Shown one piece after another: positions 37,897 to 48,208 of a stretch of DNA of 64,000 bases. Both the position numbers and the translations under genes were made by a program. The DNA is from Streptococcus sp. S1 (lineage in GTDB: Bacteria > Bacillota > Bacilli > Lactobacillales > Streptococcaceae), in contig NZ_CP139418.1 of the NCBI RefSeq assembly GCF_034137685.1, positions 1,887,001-1,951,000 of the forward strand, written 5' to 3'. Every line of letters begins with the position of its first letter. Position 1 is the stretch's first letter. Under the pieces are notes generated by a model, which saw only the letters and a program-made list of their open reading frames with translations, was not told where the DNA came from and did not search any database.

Positions 37897-38887
37897 ATAA
37901 GTAGAGAAGAACAAGAGTGATGACACTTGTTAGCAAGGCAATGGACCACATAAAGGCATCCACTTTCCATTCTGACCAGTTTTGGCCATTTCCAGAAAGT
38001 CCACCCAGTTCTAAATGATGGTGGAAAGGAGTCATTCTGAAAATCCGTCGCCCTTCCCCGTAGCGTTTCTTGGTCCATTTGAAATAGGTCACTTGTAGCA
38101 TCACTGAACCTGTTTCAATGACATAGACAAGACCAATCAGGAGCAGGGTCCACTCTACATGCAGAGCCATTGACAAGGCTGCAAGCATCCCTCCAAGAGC
38201 AAGGCTACCGACATCTCCCATAAAGATTTTAGCTGGCTTGTGGTTGAAGACAAAGAATCCAAGCAAGGCCCCAATCATACTTAAGGTGACAAAGAGAATA
38301 TCCCATTTTCCTTGCATATAGGCAATAAAGGAATAGGCACTCAAGCTAATGGCAACGGAAATGCTGGCTAATCCATCAATCCCATCTGTCAAATTGACGG
38401 CATTTGAAAAACCAACCAACCAAAACAAAGCAAAGAGAATGTAGAAATGGCCCAAGTAAAGATCGTAACCAAAGACATTCAAAAGGCTTCCTGCACCGTG
38501 GCGTTCAGAAAAAATATAGAAGATGATTCCACCAACGAGTTGAAGAGCTAGTTTTTGCTTTGGATTGAGCCCTTCATTAATCTTACGAAAAACTTTTAAA
38601 AAGTCATCCAAAAATCCAACAATTCCATATAGAATCAAGATAAATAGAGTAAGTTGAACAGGGCGCGTGAAATTTCCAGTCAATACGGTAACGACAAAAC
38701 TGACTAGAACTGCTGTAATGAGAAACACCACTCCACCCATTGTCGGAGTGCCTGCTTTCGCTTTGTGTTGTTTCACATCTTCATGCATTTGTTGCCCAGA
38801 AATATGAGCACGATGGTAAAATCGAATAAAGGCTGGAATAGCAGCCACTGTTAATAGAAACGATACAAGGATCGTAGCAATATACAT
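37895..38887 (-). CDS. mraY: Phospho-MurNAc-pentapeptide translocase MraY
   Basis: A 330-residue integral membrane enzyme with ten predicted helices. It transfers phospho-MurNAc-pentapeptide to undecaprenyl phosphate, giving lipid I. Conserved motifs are [32 protein letters not shown] and [11 protein letters not shown], with HHHLE near the end. It starts one base after pbp2X and ends the division/wall cluster. Confidence 0.97.
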   Translation of the reverse strand: MYIATILVSFLLTVAAIPAFIRFYHRAHISGQQMHEDVKQHKAKAGTPTMGGVVFLITAVLVSFVVTVLTGNFTRPVQLTLFILILYGIVGFLDDFLKVFRKINEGLNPKQKLALQLVGGIIFYIFSERHGAGSLLNVFGYDLYLGHFYILFALFWLVGFSNAVNLTDGIDGLASISVAISLSAYSFIAYMQGKWDILFVTLSMIGALLGFFVFNHKPAKIFMGDVGSLALGGMLAALSMALHVEWTLLLIGLVYVIETGSVMLQVTYFKWTKKRYGEGRRIFRMTPFHHHLELGGLSGNGQNWSEWKVDAFMWSIALLTSVITLVLLYL

Positions 38888-38888
38888 C

Positions 38889-41171
38889 TTAGTCTCCTAA
38901 TGTTAACGTAATCTTTTTGGTTTTATTGAGTGAGGTGTTCATTTTGACACTTTGTTTGGTTACTTTCTTTCCACTACCTTTATAGGTAATTTCAATTCCA
39001 GTCCATTCTCCAAAGATGTCTGCATTTTTCTTAGTCCAACCATACATATCTGGAACCGCATCAAAGTCTTCTGTCAATAACAATACTTGTTGATTGGCTT
39101 TGACTTTAGAGCCTACATCCACAGACATTTTGCGGATATTTTTCCCGGTTCCTAGGACAATTGGTTGCACCAAATTGCGACGCAATTCCTCTGAATAAGC
39201 ACCTGGGCTTAGATTTTGCTTCAGATTCAACTCTTTAGAGAGAGTTTCCACTGAAGGGATTTTGTAGGTCGTTTCTTTAGTCACATCATCCAAAGTTGGT
39301 GCCTCTGATGTTAAGTGCAATTCATCTTTTAAAGCAACTGCATCTTCCAAAATAGGATTGACCAGTTCTTCCCAGCTAGTGGCTGAGAATTTCACTTCTG
39401 GTTGTTGGACTGTTACATACATGATGAATTCAGGGTCTTCTGCAGGTGTCATCGCTACAACCGAGTTGATATAATCATTTTCTCCTTGCAAGTATCCTTG
39501 ATCTGTTGCCATTTGGGCAGTCCCTGATTTCACTGCAACGTTTTGACCGGGTACCTGAATGATAGGTCCATCACTGTACAAGGTTCCATACTCTGGATCT
39601 GTTCCGACGGTGATCATATAATTTCGAGTCTGTTGCGCAGCTGATCCTGAAACTGGTTTTCCAACAACTTCTTTTTTTGATTTGCGGGCTGTGTCTGATT
39701 TTTTATCGTAAATGGCACTAATAAACTTCGGCTCCAACATTTGCCCATCATTGGCGATAGCACTAAAGGCCCGTAACATTTGGGTTTGACTGACGGAAAT
39801 CCCTTGTCCAAAGGCAGACATAGCTTGAGTAACATAGTTATCACCCGGAAGGCTTCCAAAACTCTCATCGCCCATGCCAAAACGGGTAGGGAGACCAAAT
39901 TTAAAACGGGTTAGGTAGTCCATCCAGACAGCATTTCCCATCTTTTGCTCTAAGCGGGTCATCCCCACGTTACTTGAGTAAGCAAAGCCCTGCGCGATAT
40001 TCATATAGCGACCTTCAGCCAGTCCCATATTGACATCCCAGTCACGGATGGTCGCATCTTTTACTTGTAGTTCGTTACTGTAGTATACCTCATTATAAGC
40101 TGGGAAGGTTCCATGATCAATCGCCGAAGCTAATAACATGACCTTCATCGTTGAACCCGGTTCATATTGATCTTGATAAAGGATGGTATTCCAGGTTTTC
40201 AAGTTTTTCAGATCCAGCCCTTGTTTGGTATCCGCATTATAGGAAGGACGTTGCGTTGTCGCAAGGATTTCTCCTGTTTTTGCACTCACAAGAGTCGCAC
40301 TAACATACTTTCCTTTTACTTTTTCTTGGAAAACATCCATACGTGTCTCAAGGTAGGTCTGCAATTCTGCCGAAATGGTCGTATAAACATCTTTTCCATC
40401 TTCTGTTTTGACAGAAACCTTATCTGAACCAGGAACGATATTGCCGTTTCGGTCTTTGTCATAGGTGATGACTCCATTTTGACCAGCGAGAATACGATCG
40501 AGGGATTTCTCCATTCCTGATTGCCCCTTCAAGGTTTTATTCCCCTCTTTATCTTCTTGAAGAGAGGCCTGCCCTATAAATTGAGAGGCAAAAACTCCAT
40601 TTTTATAGCTTCGATTTGGACTAGTTGTAAAGGCAACCCCTTCAATCTTCGCTGCTTCCATAGCATCACGGATAGCTGTCATAGTACTATAAGTGATGCC
40701 GTTTCCGTTCGCCCCAAAAGAAACCTGTTTCAATTTCTTTTGCGACAACTGTTGAATAACGTAATCCTCATCCATCCCTAAGTACTGCTTCAAGATTTCT
40801 GCTACTTTTTTAAATTGGCTCTCTTCTACATAGAGGATTTTTCCGGTTGCTGATTTGTACTTTTTATCAATAACAGCATAAACGTTATAGGTCGTAGCAT
40901 CTTCAGCAATTACTGCTCCATTTCGGTCGTAGATCGTTCCACGTTTTGCAGGAACAATAACCGTCTCCTCATGGACTTTTTTTGCTTGATCCGATAAGGT
41001 CACACCGAATTTTTTGTCAGTCCCAATAATCATTGCAAAATTAATCAGAAAGAGAAAAAAGAGGAAAATCGCCAGTACACTGAGATTTTTCCCAACTTGT
41101 TTTCGATTCTGATCCGGCAAGCGACGTTTCTTTATCGAATACCTGATTAAAAATTTTTTAAATTTATTCAT
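38889..41171 (-). CDS. pbpX: Septal class B penicillin-binding protein 2x
   Basis: A 760-residue transpeptidase for septal peptidoglycan. After a short cytoplasmic tail comes one transmembrane helix (about 32-49), a pedestal domain, then the transpeptidase with S340 in STMK, S399-S-N401 and K548-S-G-T, and two C-terminal PASTA domains. The motifs carry the drug-sensitive residues (threonine after the active serine). The start at 41171 overlaps the ftsL stop by 8 nt and lacks a ribosome site, so translation probably depends on ftsL; it also matches the recalled length of the pneumococcal protein. Confidence 0.95.
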   Translation of the reverse strand: MNKFKKFLIRYSIKKRRLPDQNRKQVGKNLSVLAIFLFFLFLINFAMIIGTDKKFGVTLSDQAKKVHEETVIVPAKRGTIYDRNGAVIAEDATTYNVYAVIDKKYKSATGKILYVEESQFKKVAEILKQYLGMDEDYVIQQLSQKKLKQVSFGANGNGITYSTMTAIRDAMEAAKIEGVAFTTSPNRSYKNGVFASQFIGQASLQEDKEGNKTLKGQSGMEKSLDRILAGQNGVITYDKDRNGNIVPGSDKVSVKTEDGKDVYTTISAELQTYLETRMDVFQEKVKGKYVSATLVSAKTGEILATTQRPSYNADTKQGLDLKNLKTWNTILYQDQYEPGSTMKVMLLASAIDHGTFPAYNEVYYSNELQVKDATIRDWDVNMGLAEGRYMNIAQGFAYSSNVGMTRLEQKMGNAVWMDYLTRFKFGLPTRFGMGDESFGSLPGDNYVTQAMSAFGQGISVSQTQMLRAFSAIANDGQMLEPKFISAIYDKKSDTARKSKKEVVGKPVSGSAAQQTRNYMITVGTDPEYGTLYSDGPIIQVPGQNVAVKSGTAQMATDQGYLQGENDYINSVVAMTPAEDPEFIMYVTVQQPEVKFSATSWEELVNPILEDAVALKDELHLTSEAPTLDDVTKETTYKIPSVETLSKELNLKQNLSPGAYSEELRRNLVQPIVLGTGKNIRKMSVDVGSKVKANQQVLLLTEDFDAVPDMYGWTKKNADIFGEWTGIEITYKGSGKKVTKQSVKMNTSLNKTKKITLTLGD

Positions 41172-41499
41172 CACTACTTGCACTCACTGTTTTTCGATTT
41201 TCTTTTTGCAGCTTCATTCCTTGGGAGCTAGCCAACTGTGATAAGCGGTCATAACGTGTTAATTCATTGACCTCTTGACGAACATCTGCCAATTCCGTCT
41301 TTTTTGCTTCTAGTTCCGTATTCAAATCAGTCAATTCACTCTGAACTTGTAAAATCCGTGTCTGCATAAAGACGATACTAATGGCTAAAATAACAGCTGT
41401 TAGGACAATCGACCCATAAAATGCCTTTTCTACTCTAGAGAAACGGCGAAAGCGGTCTTGCAGTACCTGTGTTCTTGTTCTTTCATCTTTTGCTGCCAT
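41164..41499 (-). CDS. ftsL: Cell division protein FtsL
   Basis: A 111-residue bitopic membrane protein: basic cytoplasmic tail, one transmembrane helix (about 31-50, [18 protein letters not shown]), and an external leucine-zipper coiled coil ([20 protein letters not shown]). FtsL forms the DivIB-FtsL-FtsB complex that activates septal wall synthesis. Sequence conservation is low, so position carries much of the assignment: it lies 11 bp after rsmH and overlaps pbp2X. Confidence 0.93.
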   Translation of the reverse strand: MAAKDERTRTQVLQDRFRRFSRVEKAFYGSIVLTAVILAISIVFMQTRILQVQSELTDLNTELEAKKTELADVRQEVNELTRYDRLSQLASSQGMKLQKENRKTVSASSDE

Positions 41500-41510
41500 A
41501 TCAATTCCTC

Positions 41511-42461
41511 TTACTTGTGTATTTTTCGAGCAACCCGTAATTTTGCTGAATGGGATCGATTATTTTCCTCAAGCTCTTCTTCACTTGGCAAAATAGGTTT
41601 CCGGTTGACCAACTCCATCTTTGGTTTCAAATCATCCGGAATAAAGGGAAGTCCCTTTGGAACCTCAACCGTCGAAGCCTCTTTAAATAATTGTTTGGTC
41701 AATCGATCCTCTAACGAATGAAAGGTAATCACAGAAATACGACCATCAATGGCCAACAAATCCATGGCTTGCTGAATTGATTCATCTGCAGCTCCCAGTT
41801 CATCATTGACTTCGATACGAATGGCTTGGAAAATCTGTTTAGCAGGATGGCCCTTTTTCTTGAGTTCCTTAGCTGGTTTAGCAGATTTAATAATCTCTGC
41901 TAATTCAGTCGTTGTTTCAATCGGTTTAATTGCTCGTGCTTGCTCAATTTTCCGCGCAATTTGCTTGGAAAAATTATCCTCTCCATATTTGAAAAAAATA
42001 CGGACTAGATCATGGTAATCGTAGCTATTAACGACCTCATAGGCTGTCAAGGAAGCTTCTTGATTCATCCGCATGTCCAGTGGCGCATCTTTCTTGTAAG
42101 AAAATCCGCGTTCCCGTTCATCTAACTGAGGACTAGACACACCTAGGTCATAACAGATCCCATCAATTTCAGTCACACCTAAGTCATTTAGACGTTCCTT
42201 CAAATGACGAAAGTTATCCTTAATGAAGGTCACCATGCCTTTCTCAATGAAAGGTGCCAATCGGATCTTAGCATTCTCAATCGCATGCTGATCTTGGTCA
42301 AAGGCATAAAGATGGCCCGATTCATTTAATTTTGTTAACAAATATTCGCTGTGGCCTGCCCCACCCAATGTGGCGTCTACATAGATCCCATCTGGCTTAA
42401 CATCCAGCATATCGATCGTTTCATGAAGCAAAACCGTTACATGATGAAATTCTTTACTCAT
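41511..42461 (-). CDS. rsmH: 16S rRNA m4C1402 methyltransferase RsmH (MraW)
   Basis: A 316-residue SAM-dependent enzyme methylating N4 of C1402 in 16S rRNA. It has [13 protein letters not shown] at the start, the SAM loop [14 protein letters not shown], and [29 protein letters not shown] and the C-terminal [14 protein letters not shown]. It is the first gene of the rsmH-ftsL-pbp2X-mraY cluster. A -10 box (TAAAAT, 42471-42476, with TG extension) ends only nine bases before the ATG, so the message may have almost no leader. Confidence 0.96.
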   Translation of the reverse strand: MSKEFHHVTVLLHETIDMLDVKPDGIYVDATLGGAGHSEYLLTKLNESGHLYAFDQDQHAIENAKIRLAPFIEKGMVTFIKDNFRHLKERLNDLGVTEIDGICYDLGVSSPQLDERERGFSYKKDAPLDMRMNQEASLTAYEVVNSYDYHDLVRIFFKYGEDNFSKQIARKIEQARAIKPIETTTELAEIIKSAKPAKELKKKGHPAKQIFQAIRIEVNDELGAADESIQQAMDLLAIDGRISVITFHSLEDRLTKQLFKEASTVEVPKGLPFIPDDLKPKMELVNRKPILPSEEELEENNRSHSAKLRVARKIHK

Positions 42462-42577
42462 ATCTTTACTATTTTACCACAAATGGGACCAAGATGCACT
42501 CCTGAAAGAAAATTCACTAACTAATCCTATCTGACCTTTTCGGATCCTACAAAATACCTAGAAAGGCTTGATTTCAC

Positions 42578-42605
42578 TTGTTTCCTCTAGGATTTATGAT
42601 ACAAT
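42578..42605 (+). promoter_or_regulatory. Promoter of the 59-residue membrane protein gene
   Basis: TTGTTT (42578-42583), 16-nt spacer, TACAAT (42600-42605) with a TG extension (TGA before it). The -10 box ends six bases before the ATG, so the predicted start of transcription is at or next to the start codon. Confidence 0.55.
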
Positions 42606-42611
42606 ATTCTT

Positions 42612-42791
42612 ATGAAAATAAGAAAACAGATTCTCATCCCACTTTTATTGGTCGATGCTATCACTCTCTATTTTTTTCTAACCACTATTGAGGCTTGGAT
42701 TTTTTGGCTTGCTGCTCTGATCCTAGTTGGCTCACTTTGGTGGTTCAAAAAAGCCATTCAAGGACAAAAAACAGAGATGGAAGAAAAATAA
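42612..42791 (+). CDS. Small two-helix membrane protein (59 residues)
   Basis: A short frame, MKIRKQILIPLLLVDAITLY..., ending KTEMEEK. It encodes two hydrophobic helices (about residues 6-24 and 28-46) with a basic start and a charged end, a typical small membrane protein. I do not recognise a family. Support for a real gene: it has its own promoter, the stop codon lies in the loop of a strong terminator, and it fills the gap between divergent rsmH and the convergent permease gene. There is no Shine-Dalgarno sequence; a leaderless start is implied. Its place beside rsmH-ftsL-pbp2X hints at an envelope role, which is only inference. Confidence 0.7.
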   Translation: MKIRKQILIPLLLVDAITLYFFLTTIEAWIFWLAALILVGSLWWFKKAIQGQKTEMEEK

Positions 42792-42814
42792 TTTCTTCTA
42801 CCTCTGTTTTTCTT
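42769..42814 (+). terminator. Terminator of the 59-residue membrane protein gene
   Basis: An 18-bp stem (42769-42786 with 42792-42809) with one mismatch and one G-U pair, loop AATAA containing the stop codon, followed by T-rich sequence. Confidence 0.85.
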
Positions 42815-42866
42815 TTATTCACTCCAAGAAACTCCTTAAAAAAAGCAAACTAGCTCTGAAATAATA

Positions 42867-42890
42867 AAAACTCACCGTTTGGTGAGTTTT
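42867..42890 (-). terminator. Terminator of the amino-acid permease gene
   Basis: A 10-bp perfect stem AAAACTCACC/GGTGAGTTTT around GTTT with U-rich sequence on the minus strand. Confidence 0.9.
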
Positions 42891-42895
42891 GTTGT

Positions 42896-44278
42896 TTATT
42901 TATTATGTTTCCAATTGCTGTAAATCCCAAAAAGAATGATCCAGATGGTTGCTCCAATCGCTCCAATGTATGTTGATTCTTGCAAGAAGAGACAAACGAA
43001 TACAAAGAGGAAGAAAACAATGGTCAATGGATTCAACACTTTATAGGCTGGCATGACAAAACCATCTGGCATAAATTCTTTCGATTTACGGTACTTAAGA
43101 TGGGCAAGCATAGTCAAAATGTAAATAGCAATGTAGACACCAGAAGAAGATGCCGTAATCAAGGCAAAGGCATCTGAGACACCTGGCAACACATTGATAA
43201 AGGCAGAAACAGCAACTACAATCGCAGAAAAAATAATCGCGCGACTTGGAATCCCCATACGAGATAAGCTATTCAGTTTCAAACGATTCATCACTTTGCT
43301 GTTTGGTGTTTCTTTTGCAATCTGGTACAAGTGACGCCCTGTTGAATAGAGGGTGGAATTCAAGGAAGATGCAGCAGCTGTCAGTACGACAAAATTAATC
43401 AATCCTGCTGCCCACTTGATTCCTACCATCTGAAAGACCGTTACAAACGGTGACTTATTGACGGGAAGCTGTTGCCAAGGGAAAATAGCCATAATCGCCA
43501 ACAATGCTCCTACATAAAAGATTACAATTCGGATTGGAATTTCTTTAATGGCTTTTGGCAATACTTGGCGGGGATTAGCGGTTTCAGAAGTAGTAATTCC
43601 AACAAACTCGATCGCTTGGTAAGCAAAGAAGACCATTTGGAAGGCCATGACGAACTTGACCCAACCATTTGGAAACATTTGAAAACCACTAGTAATATTG
43701 GTTAAACTAGCGTGTCCAGCTGGTGTTTCAAAGTTCGTCGTCACCATAAAGATCCCTGTTACGATCAGGGCTAAAATCGTGACAATCTTGATCATTCCAA
43801 ACCAGAATTCAACCTCTCCAAAAACCTTCACAGCGATCAAGTTTACACAACTTAAAAGCGCTAAAAAGATAATTTGAATCTGCCAGGCTGGCCAATTTGG
43901 AAACCAAAGCTGGACATAGTTGGAAACAGCAGTGATCTCTGCCATTCCCAAAAATACCAAGGAGACCCAATAGGACCATCCTGAAAAATAACCCCAACCT
44001 TTTCCTAGATACTTGGTGATAAAGTTGATAAAGGTGTGTTGATCTGGATCCATATAGAGCATTTCTCCGATTGCCCGCATCATCAAGTACATGAAGGCGC
44101 CAGTCAGCATATAGACTAAAATAATAGAGGGTCCTGTCAAAGAAAGGGAACGACCGGCTCCAAGAAAGAGTCCTGTCCCGATGGTTCCTGCAATAGCGAT
44201 CAGCTGAACATGCCGATTTTGCAGACCACGAACCATCCCATTTTCGGTTTCTTCACCAGGATGATGTTTTTTTGACAT
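42896..44278 (-). CDS. APC-family amino-acid permease (D-Ala/D-Ser/Gly type, CycA-like)
   Basis: A 460-residue membrane protein with about twelve helices. The start GLQNRHVQLIAIAGTIGTGLFLGAGRSL is the hallmark of the AAT group of APC permeases, proton-linked importers. Later FFAYQAIEFVGITTSETANP and TAAASSLNSTLYSTGRHLY best fit the CycA (D-serine/D-alanine/glycine) branch, but substrate cannot be fixed by eye. It is transcribed alone from a strong promoter at 44344-44372. The leader holds a 10-bp palindrome AAGTATACTT (44316-44325), a possible operator. Confidence 0.9.
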   Translation of the reverse strand: MSKKHHPGEETENGMVRGLQNRHVQLIAIAGTIGTGLFLGAGRSLSLTGPSIILVYMLTGAFMYLMMRAIGEMLYMDPDQHTFINFITKYLGKGWGYFSGWSYWVSLVFLGMAEITAVSNYVQLWFPNWPAWQIQIIFLALLSCVNLIAVKVFGEVEFWFGMIKIVTILALIVTGIFMVTTNFETPAGHASLTNITSGFQMFPNGWVKFVMAFQMVFFAYQAIEFVGITTSETANPRQVLPKAIKEIPIRIVIFYVGALLAIMAIFPWQQLPVNKSPFVTVFQMVGIKWAAGLINFVVLTAAASSLNSTLYSTGRHLYQIAKETPNSKVMNRLKLNSLSRMGIPSRAIIFSAIVVAVSAFINVLPGVSDAFALITASSSGVYIAIYILTMLAHLKYRKSKEFMPDGFVMPAYKVLNPLTIVFFLFVFVCLFLQESTYIGAIGATIWIILFGIYSNWKHNK

Positions 44279-44343
44279 ATGATTACTCCAATTCTTTTTC
44301 TGTACATTTTCAGAAAAGTATACTTCAAATTTTCACACAATCT

Positions 44344-44372
44344 ACTATACCATGTTTTTAAAAATTGGTCAA
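44344..44372 (-). promoter_or_regulatory. Promoter of the amino-acid permease gene
   Basis: Minus strand TTGACC (44367-44372), 17-nt spacer, TATAGT (44344-44349). Near consensus; leader of about 60 nt. Confidence 0.7.
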
Positions 44373-44403
44373 TCTAGTCCAGAATATTCTGAATTTTATA
44401 GAT

Positions 44404-44440
44404 TAAAAAGAGTGCTGGAGTCTCTTCCAGCACTTTTTTG
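44404..44440 (-). terminator. Terminator after the DUF896 gene
   Basis: A 9-bp perfect stem AGTGCTGGA/TCCAGCACT with a 6-nt loop and A/T runs on both sides, beginning 2 nt after the stop codon. Confidence 0.88.
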
Positions 44441-44441
44441 A

Positions 44442-44699
44442 TTATGAATTAGGATCATCGAGACTACGGCCATGCAAACCTTTTTCTCGTTGCACTTGGC
44501 GTAGTTTCTCAGGTGTTACATCGTTACCTTCTTCATCCACAATTTTGATCCCTTCAATGTGGTGACGAACTGAACGACGATAACCTTCAATGTATTCTTC
44601 ACGAAGTTTTGCTTGCTCCACTGCTTCTTCTGGCGTCAAACCTTCTGTTTTTTTCTTTTTAGCAAGCTCATTGATCCGAGCAATTTTTTCAGGTGTCAT
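44442..44699 (-). CDS. DUF896 (YnzC) family small protein
   Basis: An 85-residue soluble protein with the YnzC/UPF0291 pattern: an N-terminal helical hairpin [36 protein letters not shown] and a short basic C-terminus. B. subtilis YnzC is SOS-linked by position, but the function is unknown. It follows glyS with 33 bp between, without a terminator, so it is probably cotranscribed with glyQS and under the T-box. Confidence 0.88.
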   Translation of the reverse strand: MTPEKIARINELAKKKKTEGLTPEEAVEQAKLREEYIEGYRRSVRHHIEGIKIVDEEGNDVTPEKLRQVQREKGLHGRSLDDPNS

Positions 44700-44732
44700 A
44701 ATAAAACCTACTTTCTACCTGTCATCAGGTGC

Positions 44733-46769
44733 TTATTTTGTGTTCAATTGATTAAAGGCTGCAACAGCATTAGCTTTCGCTACAAGGCCTGCAAGAAGGG
44801 CCAAACGGTTGTTTTTAACAGCCTCATTTTCTGCCATCACCATGGTATTGTCAAAGAAAGCATCAATGACTGGGCTCAGAGCAAAGAGTTGAGCCAATTT
44901 GTCGCTAGCTGAACCGGTCAATTCAAGCTCTTCAATCGCTTTAGCAAGGGCTTTTTCTTGATCATTTTCAAAGAGACTAGCGTCGACTGCTACTGAAGCA
45001 TCTGCTTTTTCTGCCAAGTTGAAAGCACGTGAGAGGGATTCAACAGCTGCCTTGTAACCATCGGTCTTCGCAGCTTCTGAAAGAGCTTCAGCTGCTTCCA
45101 GCATATCAGCCACGACAAAGTTTGAACCAGCAAGAACAGCGTCTTTGATATCTTTTGGTGTGCGTCCCATCATCTTGTCCACACGCGCCTTGATGAAGTT
45201 GAGCACTTCTGCTTGATTGTCATAGGAAAGGCTATCAAATGAAAGTCCGTAAAGGCTGTCAATCAACTCATCCATAGGGATGTGCCAACCAAAGGCATCC
45301 AAGATACGAACAATCCCTTGTGTTGCACGACGAAGTGCATAAGGGTCATTGGAACCTGATGGAATCAAGCCAACTGAGAAGAAGGAAAGAAGGGTATCCA
45401 ATTTATCTGCAAGGGCAAGAATGGCACCAACCTTAGTCTCTGGAAGGGCTCCGTCTGCTGAATCAGGAAGGTAGTGCTCACGGATAGCTCTCGCAACCGC
45501 AGCATCTTCACCAGCGAGAAGGGCGTATTTTTCACCCATGATTCCTTGCAATTCATCAAACTCACCGACCATACCCGTCAAGAGGTCAAATTTGTAGATT
45601 TCAGCTGCACGAGCGACGGCTGCCGTTTCTTCTGCAGTCAAACCAGCTTGCTCAGCTAGTGACGCTGCAATAACACCCGCACGCGCCATGTGTTCTGAAA
45701 GAGAACCAATTTTTTCATGGAAGGTCACGTTCGCCAATTTAGCAACGAGGTCTTCAATCTTAAGTTTTTGGTCTTCACGCCAGAAAAATTCACCATCTTC
45801 AAGACGTGCCACCAAGACTTTTTCATTTCCTCGGATAACATTTTCCAAGTGCTCAGCGTTCCCATTACGGACGGAGATGAAGTTTGGTTTCAGCTTACCA
45901 TCAAGGTCACGTACAACAAAGTAACGTTGGTGCGTTTCCATTGAGGTCACCAAAACTTCTTCTGGAACATCCAAATATTTAGTGTCAAAACTTCCCATAA
46001 AGGCAGTTGGATATTCGACCAAGTTCAAGACTTCGTTCAAAAGTCCTTCTTCGATTTGAACTTGAACACCTTGTTCTGCTTCGATAGCCTTAATTTGCTC
46101 ACGAATCATGTTTTCACGTTCTTTGCTATCCGCAATCACGTAAACCGTGCGAAGGTCTTCTTCATACGAATCCGCATTGGTAATTTCTACTTCATGTCCA
46201 AGGAAACGGTGCCCACGACTCACACGACCCGACTTAATATCCAAGAAATCAAGGTCGAGTGCTTCGTCGCCCAAAAGAACGATCAAGGTGTGAACTGGGC
46301 GAATGTATTCAAAGGTGTTGTTAGCCCAGTGCATGCTAACAGGGAAGGTCAATGAAGCAAGCACCTCTGGAAGGCCAGCCAAGACTTCTTTAGCTGGTTT
46401 TCCAGCTTCGTGCTTCGTAACATAAACGTACTCTTCACCCTTGACTTCACGGAATTCGATATCATCAACCGTCAAGCCTTTCCCACGGACGAATCCTTGA
46501 GCCGCTTTTGAGAAGTTTCCATCTGCATCCAAGGCGATTTTCTTAGAAGGTCCTTTAAAATCTTCGGTCAAATCAGATTGTTGATCTGCTAAACCAATCA
46601 CACGGATAGCCAAACGGCGTGGTGTTGAGAAGGTTTGAATGCTTTCGTATGAAAGTCGGTTGTCATCCAAGAAGGCTGCCATTTTCTCACCGAGTTGTTT
46701 TTCACTTGGTGTGACAACGTAGGCTGGCAACTCTTCAAGTCCAAGTTCTACTAATAAGTTTTTTGTCAT
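44733..46769 (-). CDS. glyS: Glycyl-tRNA synthetase beta subunit
   Basis: A 678-residue subunit of the bacterial alpha2beta2 glycyl-tRNA synthetase. It starts [19 protein letters not shown], has the family signatures [17 protein letters not shown] and [11 protein letters not shown], an HD-like central part and a C-terminal anticodon-binding domain. The ATG at 46769 follows CGGAG; the longer frame from 46826 would read through a structured repeat and is rejected. It is cotranscribed with glyQ although 208 bp separate the two, an unusually long gap filled by that repeat. Confidence 0.96.
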   Translation of the reverse strand: MTKNLLVELGLEELPAYVVTPSEKQLGEKMAAFLDDNRLSYESIQTFSTPRRLAIRVIGLADQQSDLTEDFKGPSKKIALDADGNFSKAAQGFVRGKGLTVDDIEFREVKGEEYVYVTKHEAGKPAKEVLAGLPEVLASLTFPVSMHWANNTFEYIRPVHTLIVLLGDEALDLDFLDIKSGRVSRGHRFLGHEVEITNADSYEEDLRTVYVIADSKERENMIREQIKAIEAEQGVQVQIEEGLLNEVLNLVEYPTAFMGSFDTKYLDVPEEVLVTSMETHQRYFVVRDLDGKLKPNFISVRNGNAEHLENVIRGNEKVLVARLEDGEFFWREDQKLKIEDLVAKLANVTFHEKIGSLSEHMARAGVIAASLAEQAGLTAEETAAVARAAEIYKFDLLTGMVGEFDELQGIMGEKYALLAGEDAAVARAIREHYLPDSADGALPETKVGAILALADKLDTLLSFFSVGLIPSGSNDPYALRRATQGIVRILDAFGWHIPMDELIDSLYGLSFDSLSYDNQAEVLNFIKARVDKMMGRTPKDIKDAVLAGSNFVVADMLEAAEALSEAAKTDGYKAAVESLSRAFNLAEKADASVAVDASLFENDQEKALAKAIEELELTGSASDKLAQLFALSPVIDAFFDNTMVMAENEAVKNNRLALLAGLVAKANAVAAFNQLNTK

Positions 46770-46797
46770 GTTTTTTCTCCGAAAAATATCTTTTTTT

Positions 46798-46931
46798 CCA
46801 GTTTGCCTTATGTGATTGGCACGCAAGCAACCGACTTCGTCGTTTCATTGCTAAAATTGGAGCCTAAGGTCTCCAATTTTGCCTGGTATCGTTAGTTTCT
46901 CTAACGATACCTTTATCACTGCGGCAACTGG
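46798..46931 (-). repeat. Cloverleaf-like structured element between glyQ and glyS
   Basis: Read on the minus strand, a closing stem (CCAGTTGCC with GGCAAACTGG, one bulge) encloses three hairpins. They are an 11-bp stem (46885-46895 with 46901-46911), a 10-bp stem with loop ACCTTAGG (46853-46862 with 46871-46880), and a short stem with a GAA loop near 46830-46845. The element at 52830-52967 has the same order, the same two loops and different, still paired stems. No open frame is present. Confidence 0.75.
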
Positions 46932-46977
46932 TTCTGTAGGATTGCTCGATCAGCCAATCCCATCTAATACACTCTCG

Positions 46978-47895
46978 TTATTCTTCCTCTTCTGCTAGGA
47001 GTTTGGCGCGTGTGGCTTCGTCGAGAAGTGGGTAACCAAGTTTTTTACGTTCTGCGACGAAGGTTTTGGCTACGACACGGGCCAAGTTACGGATACGGGC
47101 AATGTAACCGGCACGTTCTGTAACGGATACAGCACCACGAGCATCAAGCAAGTTGAAGGTATGCGAACATTTCAAAACGTAGTCATAGGCTGGGTGAACA
47201 AGGCCCAATTCCAAAGCACGTCCTGCTTCTTTTTCAAATTTTTCGAAGTTTTCAAGAAGCATATCTTGGTCAGAAACTTCAAAGCTGTATTTTGAGTGTT
47301 CATATTCTGGTTGAAGGAAGATTTCTCCGTATTTAACGCCTGGAGCCCACTCGATGTCGTAAACAGAATCAACTTCTTGGATGTAAGAAGCCAAACGTTC
47401 CAATCCGTAAGTGACCTCAGAAGTTACTGGGCCAGTTGCCAATCCACCAACTTGTTGGAAGTAGGTGAACTGAGTGATTTCCATACCATCAAGCCAAACT
47501 TCCCAACCAAGACCAGCTGAACCAGTTGATGGGTTTTCCCAGTTATCTTCAACGAAACGAATATCGTGTTCCAAAGGATTGATCCCCAATTTTTCCAATG
47601 ATTCAAGGTAGAGCTCTTGGATGTTTGATGGTGATGGTTTCATCACCACTTGGAATTGGTGGTGTTGGTAAAGACGGTTTGGGTTTTCCCCGTAACGTCC
47701 ATCCGCTGGACGACGTGATGGTTCTACATAAGCCGCATTCCATGGCTCAGGACCAATGGCACGAAGGAAGGTATATGGACTCATGGTTCCCGCACCTTTT
47801 TCATTATCATAAGCCTGCATGAGCATACAACCCTGGTCATTCCAGTATTGTTGTAAAGTCAAAATAATTTCTTGGAAGGTTAGTTTTTTAGACAT
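46978..47895 (-). CDS. glyQ: Glycyl-tRNA synthetase alpha subunit
   Basis: A 305-residue catalytic subunit of the class II enzyme that charges tRNA-Gly. Visible signatures are [34 protein letters not shown] at the start, [37 protein letters not shown] (motif 2 region) and [24 protein letters not shown] precedes the ATG. It is the first gene after the T-box leader and is followed by glyS. Confidence 0.97.
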   Translation of the reverse strand: MSKKLTFQEIILTLQQYWNDQGCMLMQAYDNEKGAGTMSPYTFLRAIGPEPWNAAYVEPSRRPADGRYGENPNRLYQHHQFQVVMKPSPSNIQELYLESLEKLGINPLEHDIRFVEDNWENPSTGSAGLGWEVWLDGMEITQFTYFQQVGGLATGPVTSEVTYGLERLASYIQEVDSVYDIEWAPGVKYGEIFLQPEYEHSKYSFEVSDQDMLLENFEKFEKEAGRALELGLVHPAYDYVLKCSHTFNLLDARGAVSVTERAGYIARIRNLARVVAKTFVAERKKLGYPLLDEATRAKLLAEEEE

Positions 47896-47935
47896 GTTTT
47901 ACTCCTTTTTCATAAAGTTTCTTGTGACTCAGGAT

Positions 47936-48134
47936 ACAAAAAGAACCGTGTCTTCGCTCCTAAGTACTTTGACCTAGGGGCGTCAAAAACGCGGTTCCAC
48001 CCTAATTTATTACTTCATTTTATCTTACTTTACTCAGCTTTTTGCTGAGAGAAAGCGCCACTTGCTTACTTTGCTCTACTTGGCTCTCACTATCCCAAGC
48101 TCGCTAGAAAAACGCCGTAAGCCCTTCTTTCTTG
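47936..48134 (-). promoter_or_regulatory. Glycine T-box riboswitch leader of glyQS
   Basis: The minus strand shows the T-box hallmark GGGTGGAACCGCG (47990-48002) and a terminator in which GAACCG pairs with CGGTTC before five U residues (47938-47997). Further upstream it has the AG-bulge/loop region AGCGAGCTTGGGATAGTGAGAGCC of Stem I. GGC at 48057-48059 (AAGTGGCGC) is the probable glycine specifier. Uncharged tRNA-Gly would stabilise the antiterminator and switch on glyQS. Confidence 0.95.
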
Positions 48135-48140
48135 ACTAGT

Positions 48141-48169
48141 ATTATAGCAAATTTTTAATGACTTGTAAA
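48141..48169 (-). promoter_or_regulatory. glyQS promoter
   Basis: Minus strand TTTACA (48164-48169), 17-nt spacer, TATAAT (48141-48146) with a TGC extension. It starts the T-box leader near 48134. Confidence 0.8.
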
Positions 48170-48170
48170 T

Positions 48171-48208
48171 TAAAATCCGCATGAGACAATCGTTTCATAC
48201 GGATTTTA
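48171..48208. terminator. Hairpin upstream of the glyQS promoter
   Basis: Arms 48171-48184 and 48195-48208 pair over 14 positions with one mismatch. It lies directly before the -35 box. It could be a second terminator for the aldo/keto reductase unit. The next 120 bases up to 48334 hold nothing I can assign. Confidence 0.55.

Noticed and set aside
46770..46826. N-terminal extension of glyS to 46826
   Set aside because: It would translate through the structured element; CGGAG and the family N-terminus place the start at 46769.
46798..46931. tRNA gene, suggested by the cloverleaf shape
   Set aside because: There is no T-loop GTTCGA, no acceptor-like 7-bp stem with CCA, the arms are too long and the element is 134 nt.
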